Origin: Aquiflexum balticum DSM 16537
Lineage (GTDB): Bacteria; Bacteroidota; Bacteroidia; Cytophagales; Cyclobacteriaceae
Assembly: GCF_900176595.1 (NCBI RefSeq)
Contig: NZ_LT838813.1
Coordinates: forward strand, 4,234,001 to 4,298,000
Direction: 5' to 3'
DNA length: 64,000 nucleotides
Made by a program: the position numbers and the translations under genes. Positions 1 to 8,264 of this stretch are shown here, in pieces (position 1 is the stretch's first letter; the number at the start of each line of letters is the position of its first letter). The notes under the pieces were generated by a model that was not told where the DNA came from, searched no databases, and worked only from the letters and a program-made list of their open reading frames with translations.

Positions 1-1
1 T

Positions 2-619
2 GAAACAGTCAAATCACTTAGTAATGAGAGGGATATGTATATAAGGGACCGGGCTAAATACAAATCCCAGGTAAAGGATTTTGAAGGATACATTGATTCA
101 GATATTTATAAAGCCAAAAGCAAAAGGCTTAAAAAACAGATCCTTTCATTAACCAAATTAATTGATTCTATCGACAAACAGATAGACCAACAGTTCGCCT
201 CCAGTGAGAAACTCACCATTCAAAAAGAGATATTGTTGTCAGTTGGAGGTGTAGGAGATAAAGTAGCAACTGAGACGATCATAGCCACACGAGGCTTCAC
301 CAAGTTTGGTAACGGTAGGGAATTTTCCTGTCATGTAGGCGTTGCTCCATTTTCCTTTGAATCAGGTACAAGTCAGAGATCTAGGAAAAAGGTGTCCAAC
401 AGAGCCAATAAGGAGCTTAAAAAACTCTTCCATATGGCTGCACTCTCTGCAATCAAGATGAAAGGAGAGCTTAGAGAATATTTTGAAAGGAAGGTTGCTG
501 AGGGAAAGAATAAAATGACTGTAATAAATGCCGTTAGAGCCAAAATCATAAACAGGATTTTTGCCCTGATAAGGGATAATAGAAAATATGAAAAATCTTA
601 TATTCCTTCTGTTGTTTAA
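2..619 (+). CDS. IS110-family transposase, C-terminal part (5' end outside window)
   Basis: The reading frame is open to the left window edge (position 2), so the first in-frame ATG at 35 is probably internal. The visible part matches the Transposase_20 (IS116/IS110/IS902) region: a helical segment, then the helix-hairpin-helix-like ILLSVGGVGDKVATETII, the GFTKFGNGREFSCHVGVAP block with its characteristic H-x-G-x-A-P, and the Ser-rich SGTSQRSRKKVSNRANKELK stretch typical of the family. The N-terminal DEDD RuvC-like catalytic domain must lie upstream and is not seen. The protein would cut and join the IS DNA through a Holliday-like intermediate. No IS end or bridge-RNA region can be delimited here; the right end should lie within a few hundred bases after 619. 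It flanks a defence-type island, which fits local mobility. Confidence 0.85.
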   Translation, partial: ETVKSLSNERDMYIRDRAKYKSQVKDFEGYIDSDIYKAKSKRLKKQILSLTKLIDSIDKQIDQQFASSEKLTIQKEILLSVGGVGDKVATETIIATRGFTKFGNGREFSCHVGVAPFSFESGTSQRSRKKVSNRANKELKKLFHMAALSAIKMKGELREYFERKVAEGKNKMTVINAVRAKIINRIFALIRDNRKYEKSYIPSVV

Positions 620-1044
620 TCCATAAGAATATCGCGGAGAGAAGTGTATTTTGCCCGTTTAAGATTACCTCACACCTTTTATTACATTTTCTGATAATAC
701 CAATTTTCAACTTTTCTGAGGGTCAGGACAAAAAAAACGATAGCTCAAATAGCTACCGCTAATTAATAACTATTACCCAATCAATTTTCGGTTATCGCCG
801 AAAAAGATATCTTCACTGTAACGTATTATTTTTATTTCCGTTCGACTCAGGACAAGCATATTTACCTTGAAATTCTTTTATTTTACTTAAGATTGGTTAA
901 ATCTTGGATTAAATAATCTCAAATTATTAAAGGATATCTAAATTTTTTATAATGCTTTAAACTTAATTCTTATTTTTATTGAACTATTTGTTTTAGGTTT
1001 TAGGAAGAGAATTTGGTGGTTTAAGTTTTCTAATTGTTTAGCAT
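620..1044. other. Intergenic, IS110 right flank and tcmP leader
   Basis: No convincing gene. The stretch is AT-rich. It contains a small hairpin at 785-804 (arms TTTTCGG and CCGAAAA) without a T-tract, so it is not a normal terminator. The non-coding right end of the IS110 element should lie here, but I cannot place its boundary. No good TTG/TAnnTTTG promoter for the next gene was found. Confidence 0.5.
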
Positions 1045-2166
1045 ATGAAAGATTCACAGTCAAACATGTTTGAGCATTCTGAGGTAAAAGTAAGGCTGCT
1101 CAATCTGTACATTCAAAAATACCTGAACATCTTGAGCAGGGCTCAAGGGATTGAAAAAGTAAATCTTTACGATCTTTTTTGTGGTGAAGGAATTTATGAG
1201 AATGGAGGAGAAGGAAGCCCTATCATATTTTTGAAGGCTATCAGAGAAATCTACTATAGGAATCAAGCTGGCAAGCATAAGATTATCCAAGTGGATTGTG
1301 TATTCAACGACCTGGAAACTTGGAAGACAGAAAAAGTCAAATCTATTGTAGAAAGCAAAAAGTTGCATTACCCCATTTTTGGTGATTTGCGATTCCGAAA
1401 CGTGGATTATACCGACGCTGTGCCACTTGTAGTGGATCAAATATCCAAATCAAAGAAATCTAAAGCCTTTGTCTTTATTGATCCCTATGGATATAAGGAT
1501 ATAAGGGCGTCTCAGATTAAGTCAATCTTAGAAACAAAAAAAGCAGAAGTACTATTGTTTCTACCAACTCATCATATGTTTAGGTTTGAGAAAAAGGGTA
1601 GACCAAAGGCATTTATGTCATTTATAGAAGATCTTATTCCTGAAAAACATTGGCCTAATTCTCCAACAGGGATTGTTTTTATTGAAAACCTGAAATCAGC
1701 ATTTCGTGAATATTTAGGAGATGAATACTTTGTAGAAACCTTTATCATTACTAGAGATGTCAATCAATTTTTTTGTTTGTTCTTCTTTACCAGTCATATT
1801 TACGGCTTTGACAAAATGTTAGAAGCCAAATGGGAAATCGATTCTGAAGAAGGTAGGGGATGGTCTTATAAGATTCCTGACGCCCCAAATCTATTTAGTC
1901 CTACTAAAGCTGATAAGGTCAATAAGTTAGAGAGTTTCTTTCTCTCCTTTTTGAAAGAACCGAGATCGAACGGAGAAATTTATCAAGCTACCCTTCATCA
2001 GGGATTTAGGCCTACGCATGCGGTAGAAGTTTTGAAGGGACTTGCTTCTCAGAATAAAATTATTGTGACATCAAATGACGGACAAAAAATCAGAAAGGGC
2101 TCTTATTACATAAATTATAGCGAATATTGTGATAGACCTAAACTTATTTCCATCCAATTAACCTGA
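1045..2166 (+). CDS. tcmP: Three-Cys-motif partner protein TcmP
   Basis: 373 residues, matching the TcmP family, which is named for its genetic linkage to a three-cysteine-motif protein. Visible family features are the N-terminal HSEVKVRLLNLYIQKYL segment, the LYDLFCGEGIY motif at about residues 41-51 (resembling a Rossmann/methyltransferase-like glycine loop), and KAFVFIDPYGYKDI near residue 145, a D-P-Y-G motif. The C-terminal about 70 residues look like a winged-helix domain. The biochemical activity is unknown to me; a SAM-dependent or nucleotide-binding role is only a guess. The DUF5131 gene follows after 6 bases, so the two are surely co-transcribed, the arrangement for which the family was named. 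The pair sits between an IS110 transposase and a convergent RT/restriction block, consistent with an accessory defence role. Confidence 0.85.
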   Translation: MKDSQSNMFEHSEVKVRLLNLYIQKYLNILSRAQGIEKVNLYDLFCGEGIYENGGEGSPIIFLKAIREIYYRNQAGKHKIIQVDCVFNDLETWKTEKVKSIVESKKLHYPIFGDLRFRNVDYTDAVPLVVDQISKSKKSKAFVFIDPYGYKDIRASQIKSILETKKAEVLLFLPTHHMFRFEKKGRPKAFMSFIEDLIPEKHWPNSPTGIVFIENLKSAFREYLGDEYFVETFIITRDVNQFFCLFFFTSHIYGFDKMLEAKWEIDSEEGRGWSYKIPDAPNLFSPTKADKVNKLESFFLSFLKEPRSNGEIYQATLHQGFRPTHAVEVLKGLASQNKIIVTSNDGQKIRKGSYYINYSEYCDRPKLISIQLT

Positions 2167-2172
2167 CCTAAA

Positions 2173-2901
2173 ATGGCACAAACCTCTATCGAATGGACAG
2201 AACTGACCTGGAATCCTGTCACAGGCTGCACCAAGATTTCGGCAGGCTGCAAATTCTGTTATGCAGAAGTCATGACCAAGCGACTTAAAGCCATGGGTGT
2301 GGAAAAGTACAAAGATGGATTTAAGAAGGTAAGGATTCATGAAGATGCCTTGGGAATACCCTATACTTGGAAAAAGTCCAAGGTAGTGTTTGTGAACTCT
2401 ATGTCTGACCTATTTCACAAGGATGTGCCACTGGAATTTATCCAAAAGGTGTTTCAGGTAATGAATGACAATGGTCAGCATGTTTTTCAAGTGCTCACCA
2501 AGCGAGCGGACCGACTGGCTGAAATCAGTAATCTATTGCCTTGGTCCCACAATATTTGGATGGGCGTGTCTGTCGAAGACGAAAGGGTACTGTACCGAAT
2601 AGACTATCTTCGCCTAACCGGTGCCAGGGTAAAGTTTCTTTCCTGCGAACCCTTGATTGGTCCACTTCCAAACATGAAGCTTGACGGTATCGACTGGGTC
2701 ATTGTAGGAGGGGAGAGTGGGCATAAAGCAAGACCTATGAACCCAGATTGGGTATTGGATATTCAGGAACAATGTCAGCATGCAAAAGTCGCATTCTTCT
2801 TCAAACAGTGGGGTGGGAAAAACAAGAAAAAAGCTGGTAGAGAACTCAATGGGCAAACTTATGATGAAATGCCTGATGTGGAGTTGGAGAGGTATATTTA
2901 G
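2173..2901 (+). CDS. DUF5131 / phage Gp37-Gp68-like three-Cys protein
   Basis: 242 residues beginning MAQTSIEWTELTWNPVTGC. It belongs to the DUF5131 (Gp37/Gp68) family. The three cysteines are C19, C26 and C29 (C-x6-C-x2-C), within GCTKISAGCKFCYAE. This resembles the iron-sulfur binding loop of radical SAM-like proteins, although the spacing is not the canonical CxxxCxxC. Other conserved blocks are FVNSMSDLFH, FQVLTKR, WMGVSVE, and WVIVGGESG followed by ARPM. These (G-G-E-S-G and the K-R block) recall radical SAM barrel strands. Enzymatic function is not established to my knowledge. It is translated together with tcmP upstream (6-base gap). The stop codon lies 23 bases from the stop of the convergent reverse transcriptase gene. 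Confidence 0.85.
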   Translation: MAQTSIEWTELTWNPVTGCTKISAGCKFCYAEVMTKRLKAMGVEKYKDGFKKVRIHEDALGIPYTWKKSKVVFVNSMSDLFHKDVPLEFIQKVFQVMNDNGQHVFQVLTKRADRLAEISNLLPWSHNIWMGVSVEDERVLYRIDYLRLTGARVKFLSCEPLIGPLPNMKLDGIDWVIVGGESGHKARPMNPDWVLDIQEQCQHAKVAFFFKQWGGKNKKKAGRELNGQTYDEMPDVELERYI

Positions 2902-2924
2902 GAAACTTGATTATACTATTCTAT

Positions 2925-4763
2925 TTATTCATTCTGATTTTGCTGACTTCTTTCAATTATCTGAAAATAATAACTAAATGGTTTATCATAATTAATGACT
3001 TCCCGATTTTGGGTGTCCAAGATAATGCTTAAACTATCACTATTTTTCTCTTTCTCTTTAAGGTTCTTTTTTAAATCATAGTACAATTTATTTCTATTTC
3101 GATCCAAAAGTTTCACTTGTTGAATTGAATACTTGTTTGGAGTTAATTTTTTAAATCCATTTTTCCAACATAACTCATTTTGAATAGTTTGATAATTCTT
3201 CAAGGTTACTCTTCCAACTGCCATCCCAATTAACCTGTTAATAGTAGACTCGGAAATATAACCAGGTCTTCGTCGGCAATTTGTTTTTATAGCTTGATAT
3301 ATTCTCTGAACAGTATCAGTTTGTTTGGACAATTCCTTCTTGAGAGATTTTTTCCTAACTCTTAAATTTAAATTGTATTCTATTTCATATCCAACGAAAC
3401 CTATCCAAGCAAATCCCAAATCTTTTGGAGAAGCCCATTTATAGGGTCCTTTTGATTTTTTCTTCCATAACTCAGCAATATTTTTCTTTGAAATTAAATT
3501 TCGATAATAGATATCATTTTGAGGGAAATTATGTGGAACTAACTTCAATGATTGTAAGGAATTTATATAAAGTTTCTTGGCCAAATTAGCTTCTCTTTTT
3601 AATGGAGCTAAAATTAACATGTCATCACAAAATCTTAAATAATTAATATTTAATGATTCCATTCTTTTATCTGCTTCATGTAATACAATATTTGCAATTA
3701 GACCACTAAGAGCCCCTCCTTGAGGAATACCAATTCTAGGGATAGTCAAATTTTTATAATATCCCAAGTTCAATAATTGCTCTCCAACCCAACCAAATTC
3801 CCCATTTGGAATATCATAACTATTCCAATATTCCAAATCAGAAGACTTTGGTACATTTTTATTAAAGCAATAGCTTGACAAATATTCAAAAAATATATTA
3901 TTAGCTAAATCAACATTAGTCGAAGGGAAATCAGATTTAGCCTTTATTAATAATTTATTATATAATTTCCTTATGATAGAATGGTTGACGGTGTCAAAAA
4001 ACTTTTCCATATCACATTCTACAACCCAAAGTGGCTTTTTACCTGCTTTTTCTCTAACATTCAAAATCTCATCAATACAATCATGATGGCTTAAAGTTGC
4101 TGTTTTGTCTATGTTTTTGATTGAACGGAATGCATAAGAAGATTTTAAAAAATAATTATCAAAAAGCATTGTAAGAAATTTATTTGCGATACTAAGTATA
4201 ATTCTATCTTTTAATGAAAATAGACATAAAGGCCTGCAAATATTTTTTTTAAATGGATCAAGAGACGTTCCTTTAATTTTTTCATCCTTTAATTTTGGAA
4301 TAACAATTGGTGATGAAATACTTACTGAATTATGCAAAACTGAATATTGTATATTCTCAATAAATTCATTTAGACTAATAAACCATGACTCTTTAGAAGA
4401 CTTACTCTCATATTTTGATATAGTTTTTTTTAAAGACAATAAATTTTTATCTGTTGAACTTAATGGGGTATTATCACTTTTTAAACGTGAATTCCTCCCT
4501 AATCTAACCCATTTTCTTCTTGGAGGTAGTATTTCATTAAGTTGAATTAATAAATCTCTTTGGTATCTAGAGAATTCTGATTTTAAATCAGAAGTTTTAG
4601 AATTAATTAGAGTTTTCTCTTTGGTATGGTAGTTAAATGATTTTGATTCTGTTAATTGGTGTATTAAATGCTTCTTGTTTCTATTATTAGCGATCTTTAC
4701 TCTTATTTTACATAATCTTTCAATGATTTCTTGTCTGGAAAAATAGTCTTCAAAATTTTTCAT
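2925..4763 (-). CDS. Reverse transcriptase, non-LTR type, probable defence-associated RT
   Basis: 612 residues. The RT core is clear: motif A WVVECDMEKFFDTV with Asp251; motif B-like RIGIPQGGALSGLIANIVL at 343-361; catalytic box YLRFCDDMLIL with Asp380/Asp381 (FCDD instead of YADD); then a thumb/X-like region with FVGYEIEYNLNLRVRKKSL at 456-474, as in group II intron-like RTs. There is no HNH endonuclease domain and no maturase zinc finger. The first about 150 residues are Lys/Asn-rich and not recognised. Base composition is much more AT-rich than hsdM/hsdR, a sign of separate acquisition. It is the last gene of a minus-strand block after an exonuclease and a primase-like gene, with a 145-base structured gap before its ATG. 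Unknown-group (UG/DRT) RTs are the most likely class; I cannot assign the subgroup. Group II intron and diversity-generating retroelement were considered and not supported. Confidence 0.85.
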   Translation of the reverse strand: MKNFEDYFSRQEIIERLCKIRVKIANNRNKKHLIHQLTESKSFNYHTKEKTLINSKTSDLKSEFSRYQRDLLIQLNEILPPRRKWVRLGRNSRLKSDNTPLSSTDKNLLSLKKTISKYESKSSKESWFISLNEFIENIQYSVLHNSVSISSPIVIPKLKDEKIKGTSLDPFKKNICRPLCLFSLKDRIILSIANKFLTMLFDNYFLKSSYAFRSIKNIDKTATLSHHDCIDEILNVREKAGKKPLWVVECDMEKFFDTVNHSIIRKLYNKLLIKAKSDFPSTNVDLANNIFFEYLSSYCFNKNVPKSSDLEYWNSYDIPNGEFGWVGEQLLNLGYYKNLTIPRIGIPQGGALSGLIANIVLHEADKRMESLNINYLRFCDDMLILAPLKREANLAKKLYINSLQSLKLVPHNFPQNDIYYRNLISKKNIAELWKKKSKGPYKWASPKDLGFAWIGFVGYEIEYNLNLRVRKKSLKKELSKQTDTVQRIYQAIKTNCRRRPGYISESTINRLIGMAVGRVTLKNYQTIQNELCWKNGFKKLTPNKYSIQQVKLLDRNRNKLYYDLKKNLKEKEKNSDSLSIILDTQNREVINYDKPFSYYFQIIERSQQNQNE

Positions 4764-4920
4764 GTCGCTAAATTTAAAGGGAGAAGAATAGTAGCTGTGA
4801 AAAACATAAATTGTTCCAAAGATACTGACATAATCAGTGCTGCTTTACGTCCTCTGGTTTGCAGCTTTCCGGCTCCGAGGATGAAACTTGCATTGTCCTG
4901 ATAAACTATCAAGACAATGC
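4764..4920 (-). ncRNA. Candidate structured RNA or leader upstream of the RT gene
   Basis: The 145-base gap before the RT start is less AT-rich than the genes around it and folds well on the minus strand. At 4890-4920 there is a 14-bp stem with a 3-nt loop: 13 Watson-Crick pairs plus position 4898/4912, which is G-U only in the minus-strand RNA (C-A on the other strand). This hairpin contains the primase stop codon. Further stems are ACTGA/TCAGT (4824-4838) and GCTGC/GCAGC (4839-4843 with 4861-4865), with an alternative CCTC/GAGG pairing (4851-4854 with 4877-4880). There is no U-tract, so it is not a simple terminator. Several defence RTs use an adjacent ncRNA; by analogy this may be a template or primer RNA, but it could equally be a translation-control leader. 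Confidence 0.4.
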
Positions 4921-5916
4921 CTCTCTACTCTCTTCTCCCAATTTTTTTGAAGGATAACCTTCTTTTTCTGCTAAAAATCGTATTGTGTTTATTTTAATTT
5001 GGTTTTTATTGGAAATATAGCATTCTATTAAGAAAGATTCACAATTTTCAAAATTAAATTTATCTTTGTCAAGCATGCTCAATCTCACAAATATTTTCAG
5101 CCCAATATCAAAATTAAATGTAGTTGCAATGGCCATTGCAACTCTATACCAATTATAATAGTCGCCAGTGATTGATTTATTGTTTTTTTCGAGAAATCTA
5201 ATTATTGAGTTTATTTCTTTTCTATGAAATGGATTATTTTTTCCAGGTATATTTTGTATATGCTTTATGGTTTTATTAGTTCTGTAAGTTGTATTTTCTT
5301 TTTTACTTTTTTGCTCAAACTCAATCTCATTATCTATGGTGAAAGCACATAATTCATTTTTAATTATTAAATCCGGATCATAAGAAATAAAGCATAGCCT
5401 AGGGATATCACTTCCACTAATATCCAGTTCAATATTGTGAGCATCGGAAAAATATTTATTCAAACTTGAAAAAGCATGTTTATGGGCTATAGTTAAATCA
5501 TAATTTGAAATATCAAAGGTATAGTTGATAGATACTAACCCTTTATAACCTCTTCCAGATGGAGACATCCAAAATGAATATACATATTTATCGGAAGCCA
5601 GTTTATTATAAACTGATTCTATTTGATCATCATCTAACTTGTCAATATCAATAACTATCAAACTATTATACTTATCAATATTATCAATTTTCCTGCTTCC
5701 AATAAAGGAGGCATTAAAAGTCACTGCATGTAACTTCATTTTTTCAGCTTTATATATTTTTGGGTCCTTTGCTAATGTTTCCCGCAGGAATTCTGTAACT
5801 CTCTTATATTTTGTAGACTTAATAATTTCAAGAATTTCCCTAATTGTGCTGCTACTAATTTTTGTCGACCAAGTATTGGCTTGTACTGAAACTTTTCTGT
5901 CTAATAAATTTTCCAT
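4909..5916 (-). CDS. VirE_N (BT4734-like)/PriCT_2 primase-like protein
   Basis: 335 residues. Residues about 40-200 match the BT4734-like/VirE N-terminal domain, which belongs to the archaeo-eukaryotic primase superfamily. The metal-binding hDhDh strand is LIVIDIDKL (Asp90, Asp92). SPSGRGYKGLV at 118-128 is the S-G-x-G-x-K nucleotide-binding motif, and DISGSDIPRLCFISYDPDL follows. Residues about 235-325 (SIIRFLEKNN to RFLAEKEGY) match Primase C-terminal 2 (PriCT_2). Such proteins usually come from Bacteroidetes mobile elements with a helicase; here the helicase part is absent and the protein stands alone. It starts 9 bases after the exonuclease gene. Likely role: nucleic-acid priming or polymerisation with the downstream RT. 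Family assignment is confident; function in this context is inferred. Strongly AT-rich like the RT. Confidence 0.75.
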   Translation of the reverse strand: MENLLDRKVSVQANTWSTKISSSTIREILEIIKSTKYKRVTEFLRETLAKDPKIYKAEKMKLHAVTFNASFIGSRKIDNIDKYNSLIVIDIDKLDDDQIESVYNKLASDKYVYSFWMSPSGRGYKGLVSINYTFDISNYDLTIAHKHAFSSLNKYFSDAHNIELDISGSDIPRLCFISYDPDLIIKNELCAFTIDNEIEFEQKSKKENTTYRTNKTIKHIQNIPGKNNPFHRKEINSIIRFLEKNNKSITGDYYNWYRVAMAIATTFNFDIGLKIFVRLSMLDKDKFNFENCESFLIECYISNKNQIKINTIRFLAEKEGYPSKKLGEESREALS

Positions 5917-5925
5917 TTTTCAAAA

Positions 5926-6495
5926 TTATAATACACCTTGCTTTTTTAATTCCCAAAAGCATTTTGAAGTTGCCTTTATATCTTCAAATGCATCATGCCC
6001 TCCTTCAAAGTTCTTATTAAATATCTTGAAGTATAATTCTGATAGTTTTGGCCATTTTGATCCGTGATGATTCCTAAGCCCACAATATTCTGTGGTTCTT
6101 AGCATTGTGCAAATTTGTTTTTTTTGATTAAGACTATTTTCCATCTTAACTCGAAGAAATTCAGCTTCTACAACGTTTTTGTCGAATTGAAGATTATGAG
6201 CAATAAGGTAACCAGCTGATTTAAGGAAATCGTTGAATTCAAGCAAAACATGACCAAGTTCTTTTCCATTGTTTAGCGCATTTTCTGTAGTAATTCCGTG
6301 GATATTGGTTGCTTCCTCTGGTATATTGAAGTTTTGTGGTTTTATTATGTAATTTCTTTCTATTTCCAATTTTCCATCTGGACTATAAATTAAATATGCG
6401 AGTTGAACCAATCTTGGCCAATTGTCTAAATCCGTTATTTCAGCTTTATAGTCTTTAGGTAACCCTGTTGTCTCTGTGTCAAAAAATAAGTACAT
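5926..6495 (-). CDS. DEDDh 3'-5' exonuclease (DnaQ-like)
   Basis: 189 residues of a stand-alone exonuclease domain. The catalytic set is complete: Exo I FFDTETTG (Asp6, Glu8), Exo II AHNLQFDKNVV (Asp105), and Exo III HDAFEDIKAT (His167, Asp172), giving the DEDDh signature of the DNA polymerase III epsilon/RNase T superfamily. The HGIT segment near residue 66 is also typical. It lacks the C-terminal polymerase-binding tail of a true epsilon subunit, so replication proofreading is unlikely. The gene is 14 bases after hsdS and 9 bases before the primase-like gene, so all are probably in one transcript. In this setting it may trim DNA or RNA ends made by the RT/primase module, or attack invading nucleic acid; that is inference. 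Confidence 0.85.
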   Translation of the reverse strand: MYLFFDTETTGLPKDYKAEITDLDNWPRLVQLAYLIYSPDGKLEIERNYIIKPQNFNIPEEATNIHGITTENALNNGKELGHVLLEFNDFLKSAGYLIAHNLQFDKNVVEAEFLRVKMENSLNQKKQICTMLRTTEYCGLRNHHGSKWPKLSELYFKIFNKNFEGGHDAFEDIKATSKCFWELKKQGVL

Positions 6496-6509
6496 AAATT
6501 TTATTTATT

Positions 6510-8261
6510 TTAATTCTCAAAAACCTCCCTTAAAAAACTCTTCATCAAATTCTCAAGCTGTTGTGTATTTTGTTCTATTTCTTTTTCTAGCCTATCACAG
6601 AAGCCCATTAATGCTTTGACTTTTTGTACGATTACATTTTGTTCTGCCAAGGGTGGAAGCGGAAGCAACGTTTTTGCAACTCTATGAAGAGCTAGTTTAG
6701 GAACTCCTACTTGATTTGTTTTGTCAAAAAACTGATTCTGCACAAAATACGAAACCATGAAGTAATACAAAAGTTCTTTATCAATTTGATACTTGATTAT
6801 TCGAGCCGCATTCTCGGTAAGATTCATTCTATGAAACTTTTCAGGAACCAATCCCAATTTTCCAATTGTTGCGCCAACAATAGTCAAATACAAATCTTCT
6901 TTTTCAATTATATAATTGCTTATCTGCTCAAATACTTCCTCTGAGATGAAGTGTAGGTTAGAATCATCAATAGAGCCATTTTTCATGTCTGTTACTCTAA
7001 TGTAAACACGTCCAGTATTTTCAAGAGTCAAAACATGTCCTTTAGGTAGTCTCTTACCTCCTTTAATAGTAGTAATATCCCCCAACCTACACCAAACCCA
7101 ACCCTCCGGCAATTCATAAGGAATCTCTTCCTCCGAAATCTCTGGCAACGGTTTTTCTTTTTTAACCTTCCCATCCTTGATCAATTGATCTTTTTCAGCC
7201 TTGATTTTTTCAAGTAGGGTAGAAGCATGTTTGATTGGCGTTCCTTGTGCTTGTCGAAGGGCACGCCAATCTCGAGTCAACTTCCCCTGAACCGCCAATT
7301 GCAAAATACCCTCCCTAAGTTTTTTGATGTTTTCTTTTTCGGTAAAGAAGGTGCCGAAATGTTGCTGTAAAAATGTCCACTGACTTGCGGTATCCTGTTC
7401 TGCGGCTTGGGTCAATTGATTCAAGGCAGAAGTCACAAAGTCTGATTTAAGCAGAATCCGCTCTTTTGTCAAAGCTTCCAATTGCTCCACTTCTGCAAAC
7501 AATTGATTGACTACTTCTACAATGGTTTTTTGTTCTTCGAGGGGAGGGAGGGAAAATTCCATTAGTTTCACAGTACCTGTTGCAAGTTCAGTTTGTTTTG
7601 TGCTTCCTGAAACTCTACCTGCTAACAAATTCTGGATTAATGGACTTCCGGTAAAAAGCCATAAATAATTGGGTTCGATAAAATTTTTGAGGCCTCTAAC
7701 TACTGTGACATGGGAGTCTGCAACAACAATTTCAAAGCTGGAACCTGGAAAAGTTATTACACGACCAATAGTACCATCTCCGGTAGAATTCCACAATAAA
7801 TCACCGATTTGAAGAAGCCTTTCCTCTCCATATTTTTTTAGAGATTCTTCACTAATAAATTTTGCTTTTGATATATCAAATCCGCTCCACTGAACACATT
7901 TTTGTGAGATGACAGGTATTTTTTGAATGTCAGAATAAATGGGTGATTTTCCCCTTTGAATATATTCACAAACATCATTTAACCTTGACCAAACCCAACT
8001 CTTCGGTAGTTTATAAGGGATTTCCATTTCCTCAATGTTGGGAAGCGGTTTCTCTCTTTTGATTTTCTTTTCCTTTATAAGTCTTTCTTTCTCATCCTTA
8101 ATTCTTTCCATCAAAACCGAAGCCGGCTCCACATCTGGATTCTCGGTTCGCCATTTCTTTGTCAGCTTCCCCTGCACAGCCAATTGCAAAATTAACCCTC
8201 TCAGCTCTTCTGCGTTTTTGGTATGCAGGGTCAGTTCTTTAAAATGTTCTAATAACTGCAT
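6510..8261 (-). CDS. hsdS: Type I restriction-modification specificity subunit HsdS
   Basis: 583 residues with the usual two-half architecture. Each half has a target-recognition domain: the first begins near PKSWVWSRLNDVCEYIQRG, the second near PEGWVWCRLGDITTIKGGK. Each ends in a conserved PPLEEQ or PPLAEQ block followed by a long helix (IVEVVNQLFAEVEQLEAL; VIVQKVKALMGFCDRLEKEI), which spaces the two DNA half-sites. Repeated LQLAVQGKLT segments precede each recognition domain. It sets the bipartite DNA target for both methylation and restriction. The ATG is 3 bases after the hsdM stop, so the genes are translationally linked. Oddity: the linker before the second recognition domain contains an inserted palindromic repeat read in frame (RALRQAQGTPI). 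The target sequence cannot be predicted from sequence alone. Confidence 0.92.
   Translation of the reverse strand: MQLLEHFKELTLHTKNAEELRGLILQLAVQGKLTKKWRTENPDVEPASVLMERIKDEKERLIKEKKIKREKPLPNIEEMEIPYKLPKSWVWSRLNDVCEYIQRGKSPIYSDIQKIPVISQKCVQWSGFDISKAKFISEESLKKYGEERLLQIGDLLWNSTGDGTIGRVITFPGSSFEIVVADSHVTVVRGLKNFIEPNYLWLFTGSPLIQNLLAGRVSGSTKQTELATGTVKLMEFSLPPLEEQKTIVEVVNQLFAEVEQLEALTKERILLKSDFVTSALNQLTQAAEQDTASQWTFLQQHFGTFFTEKENIKKLREGILQLAVQGKLTRDWRALRQAQGTPIKHASTLLEKIKAEKDQLIKDGKVKKEKPLPEISEEEIPYELPEGWVWCRLGDITTIKGGKRLPKGHVLTLENTGRVYIRVTDMKNGSIDDSNLHFISEEVFEQISNYIIEKEDLYLTIVGATIGKLGLVPEKFHRMNLTENAARIIKYQIDKELLYYFMVSYFVQNQFFDKTNQVGVPKLALHRVAKTLLPLPPLAEQNVIVQKVKALMGFCDRLEKEIEQNTQQLENLMKSFLREVFEN
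7233..7271. repeat. Palindromic repeat inside hsdS
   Basis: A 39-base imperfect hairpin: outer arms GATTGGCGT and ACGCCAATC (9 bp), one mismatch, then two more G-C pairs. The loop contains the CTTCGACAAG core of the short palindromes dispersed in Bacteroidota genomes. Read on the minus strand it encodes DWRALRQAQGTPI without breaking the hsdS frame. The equivalent position in the first half of HsdS (KKWRTENPDVEPAS) has no such sequence. Confidence 0.7.
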
Positions 8262-8264
8262 GGC

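Noticed and set aside
2173..2901. Prophage origin because of the Gp37/Gp68 family name
   Set aside because: No phage structural, packaging or lysis gene in the window; the family is also widespread outside phages.
2925..4763. RT as group II intron maturase or diversity-generating retroelement
   Set aside because: No HNH or maturase zinc finger, no intron ends or catalytic RNA domain V seen, and no template/variable repeat pair or Avd gene nearby.
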